A DNA stretch of 64,000 nt from Saccopteryx bilineata. Taxonomy: Eukaryota; Chordata; Mammalia; Chiroptera; Emballonuridae. Shown here one piece after another: positions 58,062-64,000 of this stretch. The notes under the pieces are model-generated. The model made no database searches. It saw only the letters and a list, made by a program, of their open reading frames with translations, and had not been told where the DNA came from. The DNA lies in assembly GCF_036850765.1 (NCBI RefSeq), contig NC_089490.1:106572574-106636573 (forward strand), in the 5' to 3' direction. Positions within the stretch are counted from its first letter, which is position 1. Every line of letters starts with the position of its first letter. The position numbers were made by a program, and so were the translations under genes.

Positions 58062-58786
58062 GTATGTTTGATATTGAAGCTGGCTTTAATTTGTATAAAT
58101 TTGGCCACATCGCATTTAATTTGACACAGATTGATTTGAATCACAAATTTAATTTAACACTGTGGCACACTACCAAACAATAGAGATTCCACCAGGAAAA
58201 CTTGGCACAGAATATGTGATCTGAAAAAGAACTTGCCCAGGGTTTATTATCTTCGTTTTATCCAAGCAAGTTTTTTTGTCCTGTGCATGTGGTCTGTAGT
58301 AGTTTCCATCTTGTGGCCTTAGGGTGTGCTCTTCTCCCTAACTTGATGCCTTCTCTCAGTCCTCATCCTTCTCCCTTCTCCCCTTCCTCCTCTGGTGTAC
58401 TGCTCTCTGCTCTTGTTACCACTTAGCGCGCTCTTTCAGTATTTTATATAATATTTATAGCTACCTATAGCGGAAATGTTTTTGTATGTCCATAGCATTG
58501 AGTATCCCTTTAGCCACTCTGAATTTCTAATAAATATCACATGTCACTCCACTAATATTTATTAGAATACTAAATTAGAATATTTGAACTTTTCTTCTTT
58601 TTGTAAGTAAAGTATCTAAAAATTTTACAAACTCAGTGTATAGATATATGGCTTCTTTTAAACAGAAAAATAATTATATTTTCAAGGGCCATAATATTCT
58701 GAATTCTACTTTTGAAAACTCATGAGTTACTTTTAATAATTCTATAATTGTTTGACATACTCCATGCTTCTGATGCTTTCTTCAAA
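58062..58786. other. Intron 3, first part, nothing recognised
   Basis: AT-rich; no repeat identified. Confidence 0.4.
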
Positions 58787-60015
<1,229 letters not shown>

Positions 60016-60217
60016 AAAAAGATTTTACTTGTTGATTTTACAGAGAGAGAAGGGGAGGGCAAGAAGTATCAACTCATAATTGCTTTACTCCTTCACTCTA
60101 GCTGTTCATTGGTTGCTTGTCATATGTATCTTGACCCAGCAAGCCCAGGGTTTCCAACTGGCAACCTCAGCGTTCCAGGTCAACACTTTATTCACTGCGC
60201 CACCACAAGCCAGGCAA
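60016..60217 (-). repeat. tRNA-derived SINE, type B
   Basis: Exact target duplication TAAATTTTTAA at 60005-60015 and 60218-60228. Confidence 0.92.
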
Positions 60218-60499
60218 TAAATTTTTAAGTGAGGCTTGTGGTAAAGACACTGATTTACTAAGTGCTGTACAGTTAGTTGTCTCATATTTAGTTTTATTAA
60301 AAAACTATTAATATGTTTAATGTGCACACAAGGTTGTAGTACATGAATTTTAGAATACGTTAGTTATTTGTTCCTCATTACTGTTTCTCTGCTTTATGAC
60401 TTGATTAGCAAATAATGTATTCATGATTACTTGTGGTTTTATAAGGCACTAGAATGTTTATAATCTGAACATTTACCTTTTCTTAATTTTCTCTTTAAG

Positions 60500-60504
60500 A
60501 TTAG
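60500..60504 (+). CDS. OCC1: OCC1 exon 5 coding end (Asn63 and stop)
   Basis: The exon runs 60500-60534 between acceptor TTTCTCTTTAAG and a GTACTG donor. Only AT (finishing Asn63) and the TAG stop at 60502-60504 are coding. The remaining 30 nt are 3'UTR. The stop lies 30 nt before the last visible exon junction, inside the distance that normally escapes nonsense-mediated decay. The donor is weaker than the others (GTACTG), so retention of intron 5 or use of a nearer poly(A) site is possible. Confidence 0.85.
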
Positions 60505-60534
60505 AAGAAAATATCATGACTCAGTAATCAAGAG
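60505..60534 (+). other. OCC1: OCC1 exon 5, 3'UTR part
   Basis: The 30 nt after the TAG stop up to the GTACTG donor. This entry assumes that exon 5 is spliced to the exon starting at 63954. I infer that from a clean acceptor there and from the general layout of the gene; I cannot see a transcript. Confidence 0.65.
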
Positions 60535-60931
60535 GTACTGTATATTTTCTAAATAATTGGATTTATTTAGCCTGTATGATGAATGAACTGTAGATATTAT
60601 TTTGCCATGTATTTCTAAGAAATCTTGGACTTCAAGATTAGGAGGGGGTTTCATCTTGTGGTTAAATGTATGGAACAGAACATGTTTTATTGTAAAGAGG
60701 TCTTTAATAATCAGATAAATTTTCTTTGCAGGTTTTAAAACATTTTTATTTTCAAATGCAATTTATAAGAGCAAGCCAAGTGTTTACCAAAAACATGAGG
60801 TTTCACTCTTCATTGGCTAAAACTTAAAGGGGCTTCGATCTTAGAAATGACAGGGAGAGACTAGAGAGGCTGTGGCTGGGAATGAGATTAGGATCAACAT
60901 TGTTTGACATTAGCCAGGAGTTTGTTAATGT
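60535..60931. other. Intron 5, first part, nothing recognised
   Basis: Begins with the weak GTACTG donor of exon 5. Confidence 0.4.
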
Positions 60932-60939
60932 ACATAGAG

Positions 60940-61237
60940 CAGTGGTCCCCAACCCCCGGGCCGTGGACCGGTACTGGTCTGTGGGCCATTTGGTACCGGT
61001 CTGCAGAGAAAGAATAAATAACTTACATTATTTCCGTCTTATTTATATTTAAGTCTGAACGATGTTTTACTTTTAAAAAATGACCAGATTCCCTCTTGTT
61101 ACATCCGTCTAAGACTCACTCTTGACGCTTGTCTCAGTCACGTGATACATTTATCTGTCCTACCCTAAAGACTGGTCCATGAAAATATTTTCTGACATTA
61201 AACTGGTCCATGGCCCAAAAAAGGTTGGGGACCACTG
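60940..61237 (+). mobile_element. Non-autonomous hAT DNA transposon (298 bp)
   Basis: Termini CAGTGGTCCCCAACC and GGTTGGGGACCACTG are perfect inverted repeats over 15 bp. Exact 8-bp target duplication ACATAGAG at 60932-60939 and 61238-61245. No coding capacity. Orientation is arbitrary. Confidence 0.95.
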
Positions 61238-61245
61238 ACATAGAG

Positions 61246-61669
61246 TATATGTATCAGTACTGAAACCCCAGTGGAGATGGGCATACATCACTGCTCAGTT
61301 TGGCAGGAAGGAATAGTAAAATCAGAGGCCAAGTTTACTGGTTGGATATCATAAAACATGTTCAGTGTGGACAGAAGAAAACATCTAAAAGATACACTGT
61401 GGACTTGGGATCCTGGTGAAGAGCTGGGAGTTAGAATTATAATATGACGAACAAGAACAAGAAAAGGACAGCTTTCATTTATTAACTACCCTAGTCTCTA
61501 AAAGATATCAAGCAGCCTTTCCAAAGAGGCAGAGAGCTTCAGCAATACATTTGATGCTTGGATCCCCACTTTCAGTCTTGCTAAATTACATCTTGCCTTT
61601 TTTGAACCTTGCTTAATCAGTAACGCTCTATCTCCTGAGATTACTGAGATAGCCCATTCTCTTTTGGGA
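61246..61669. other. Intron 5, nothing recognised
   Basis: No exon or repeat recognised. Confidence 0.35.
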
Positions 61670-61823
61670 GCCATACAGCCTTGGATTTGAATTCAGCTCT
61701 TTCACTTATGGGCTGGGCAAATTACTTCCCCTTTGTTGCCTCCATTTTTTAATCTATAAAATGGAACTAATGCTTAGCTTGAAGGGTTGTTAGGATTTGA
61801 TATGAAATAAATGGTAGCTTCTG
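61670..61823 (+). repeat. MIR remnant
   Basis: 'ccttggatttgaattcagct', 'cttatgggctgggcaaatta' and 'tctataaaatggaactaatg' follow the MIR order. Confidence 0.8.
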
Positions 61824-61862
61824 CTATCATCATCATCATCATCATCATCACCATCATCATCA
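61824..61862 (+). repeat. (ATC)n microsatellite
   Basis: Thirteen ATC/ACC units with one ACC interruption, grown from the 3' end of the MIR. Confidence 0.95.
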
Positions 61863-62215
61863 CTTAGTCCTTGGCAGACCCAAAGCAAGATTTGATTTTG
61901 GGTGATACTGAACTGATTTGATACTGAGCCAACTTCTTGCTGAAGAGACAGTACTGGAGGTGGCGTTTGATTGGAAGGGAATGACAAAATAAGCTCATAG
62001 GTGGAGACAAATAAGCTTTCCCAACAGGGGATGGGGGCACAGAAACTGTAAATAATTTCTTCCTGATAAAAAACATAACAATCTTGGGTAGCCACTTCTT
62101 TGAAGATTTTCTTGTCAAGGCACCAGCATCATGGAACTTTATTCCCTAGTGCCCATGGCCACATTAGGGCGTTGAGTTCTCTTTAGGAATTTGATGGAGA
62201 TTTTCTATTTCTAGT
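61863..62215. other. Intron 5, nothing recognised
   Basis: The minus-strand open frames here are partly translated microsatellite. Confidence 0.4.
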
Positions 62216-62588
62216 TTTTCCTTCCTCCCTCCTTTCCGTTCTTCCTCCCTTCCCTCCTTTCTCCTTTCCTTCCTTTTTATCTTTTGAGAGACAGGAAGGA
62301 AGAGGGTGGGGGAAGGAGAGAAATGAAAAGTATCAACTTGTAGTTACATCACTTTAGTTGTTCAATGATTGTTTCTCATACGTGCCTTGACCAGGGGGCT
62401 CAAGCTGAGCCAGTGACCCCTTGCTCAAGCCAGCGACTTTGGGATCATGTCTATGATCCTGTTTACAGGCTGGTGACCCTGCACTCAAGTTGGCAAGCCT
62501 GCGCTCTAGCCAGTGACCTCCGGGTTTCAAACTGGGGCCCTCAGTGTGTGAGCCTGACGTTTAATCCACTGTGCCACCACTGGTCAAT
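62216..62588 (-). repeat. tRNA-derived SINE, type C
   Basis: Complement head ends GCCACCACTGGTCAATC. Repeated 'gctcaagc' and 'ggtgaccctgc' phrases, with an expanded TTCC/TTCCC tract (62218-62278) at the tail side. Confidence 0.85.
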
Positions 62589-63953
62589 CATATTTCTCGT
62601 ATTTTTAATAGAGTTCTAACCCTTCATGTAGATTTCTAAATTCACTGCCACTTTCTCCTGATTGCAGTAGTACTTTTTTTATTCTCATCAAATTGAAAAG
62701 ACAGTTGAGTTGAAAGCATATGTTACTGTTCACCTTTCTGAAAACACAGTATATTTCAGAAAGCAGGGGAATGGGGTGGAAAAAGGTGCCATGTAGACAG
62801 ATACCAGGAGACTCAGTAGCTTTGTTGACATAGGACCTTAAATGAATCCTTTACTTTTTCTTGGCTTCTCACAGTTCTAGTTTTTTCATGGAAGTTAAGG
62901 TGATTGCTAAATTTTGTGTGTGGATCTAAAATTCCCTGACAATAATTTAGCGATATTGCTGGTCCCCCAGCCCACATACCTTTAGGCAGCTGGCTAGAAT
63001 ATTTCCTCACCACTCATAGCTATAAATGTCTTATTTTATTGCCATCCCTCTCTCTTCTCAATTTTCCCTGTTTTGACACAATCAATTTAATCCTGATCTT
63101 TCTTTTGCTTCCTTTGAATTAAATGCAAAGCTTTCTAAGTTGAAAAGCTGTCCATTTTCTCTAGTTGCTAAGTGTGCCTTTGGTGCTTATCTGTAATACA
63201 TCTGAACTCATGGCATTCTGGGTTTAAATTATCTGGCAGGAACCCTGATGAGAAGACTATCCTTTGGAAAAAAAGACATTTTATGGAAAGGAGTGAAGAC
63301 ACCTTTTTTGGCCTACCATGTAAAATCTCTTTTGAAAAAAGCCACTGAACTCACTCAGTGATTAGTGTTTAAAGTTGATTTGGTTACTTTTTGAAGCAAA
63401 TTAAGGAGTTCTTTTAAAATTATTTATATCATGATAGAAATGTGTAGTTCCTTGTACAGCTGACGCGAGGGGGAAAGTTGTGCCCATGTAGGTGTGTGGA
63501 GTACTGCTAACACAGGAGGCCAAAGGGCTGGCTCTCAAATGCCAGTGGACGGGCTGGCTCCATCAGAATCCCCCTCGACAGAATGCGGGTGGGTGGCTAG
63601 ACCCCGCCCAGCAGAGTCTCCCAGGTAGAGAGGGGGGATGGGGTTGTGGCTGAACAATCGGTATACCTTTAGGCTGAGTGATGCTGACCCGCAGCTAGGT
63701 TTGGGCATTATGATGTCGTGTTTTAATTGTAAGTTTTAAGTCTCTTTTTTCTACCTGACCTTGTCTCTTTATATGTCAGTAGTTAGTGCTGTATTGACCA
63801 TGTATTAAGTCTTAAATAAATAGTTAAGAGAATGTTGAATGTGTGTTTCACTAAAAAGAAAATAATGTATAAGCTTAAAGCTGATCGATTTTTATTGAAG
63901 TTGTACCTCTTCACGCTTGCTAATTATTTTCCCTTTGTCTGTTTTCTTTGTAG
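62589..63953. other. End of intron 5, nothing recognised
   Basis: Ends in a strong pyrimidine tract and AG at 63953. A GC-richer patch lies at 63460-63640 without a recognised function. Confidence 0.4.
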
Positions 63954-64000
63954 CTTGCTCATCAAGATTTAGAAGGTATTTTGCTCCATGGGATGTTGTA
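63954..64000 (+). other. OCC1: OCC1 3'UTR exon 6 (partial, runs off the window)
   Basis: A strong acceptor (TTTTCCCTTTGTCTGTTTTCTTTGTAG, 63929-63953) opens an exon starting CTTGCTCATCAAG. No poly(A) signal is reached before the window ends. Assignment to OCC1 rests on position, strand and splice-site quality. An mRNA alignment spanning 60534/63954 would settle it. Confidence 0.65.

Noticed and set aside
61790..62118. Minus-strand open frames with a poly-Asp stretch
   Set aside because: The Asp run is the translated (ATC)n microsatellite.

Overview
This is a mammalian nuclear window, almost certainly from a bat. It holds most of one host gene, buried in dense transposon sequence. The gene is OCC1 (C12orf75, 'overexpressed in colon carcinoma 1') on the + strand. 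Five coding exons can be joined by eye with consensus splice sites into an uninterrupted 63-codon reading frame: 12458-12503, 27389-27413, 58026-58061, 59429-59508 and 60500-60504. The stop falls in exon 5, and a further 3'UTR exon opens at 63954 and runs off the window. Exon 1 lies in a CpG island (about 12060-12760) with GC boxes and CCAAT boxes, which is the likely promoter. No other functional host protein gene is supported.

Layout. 1-12.0 kb: intergenic DNA 5' of OCC1 with old repeats and a 5'-inverted (twin-primed) L1 bounded by an exact 13-bp duplication (4950-9009). That L1 carries later SINEs and a 112-bp processed mRNA-tail retrocopy. 12.0-12.8 kb: CpG island, promoter and exon 1. 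12.5-27.4 kb: intron 1, with SINEs, a hAT element with a palindromic GTCTAGAC target duplication, MIR/L2 remnants, a mariner-like inverted repeat and a Y4 RNA retropseudogene. 27.4-58.0 kb: intron 2, with SINEs, a second hAT element, a 30-bp minisatellite, a broken ERV pol fragment, and a nested block at 44.9-57.6 kb. In that block an old L1 contains a U3 snoRNA retropseudogene and an 11.4-kb composite of L1, ERV fragments and a second L1 tail. 58.0-64.0 kb: the clustered 3' exons, with a mariner/pogo-like element ending only 57 bp before exon 4 and a 298-bp hAT element in intron 5.

Organism. Three kinds of tRNA-derived SINE dominate. Type A is about 380 bp with a tRNA-like head, CCCTGGTGGGC cores and an A-rich tail. 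Type B is about 200 bp and ends, on its complement, in CCACAGGTCAGG. Type C is 300-400 bp with repeated CTTGAGC phrases. None looks like primate Alu, rodent B1/B2, the Ves SINE of vespertilionid bats or the Rhin-1 SINE of horseshoe bats as I remember them. Together with several cleanly bounded hAT and mariner-type DNA transposons this suggests a bat outside those families. An emballonurid is my tentative guess, not a demonstrated assignment.

The most notable signals are the CTCF-like core carried by many type A SINEs, the L1-ERV-L1 composite with one outer target duplication (possibly a multi-kilobase 3' transduction), and the pair of small-RNA retropseudogenes (U3 and Y4) with textbook L1 hallmarks. 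I found no wholly new gene system. SINE ends are accurate to a few bases where a target-site duplication is quoted and to about 20 bases elsewhere. Old-repeat boundaries are approximate.
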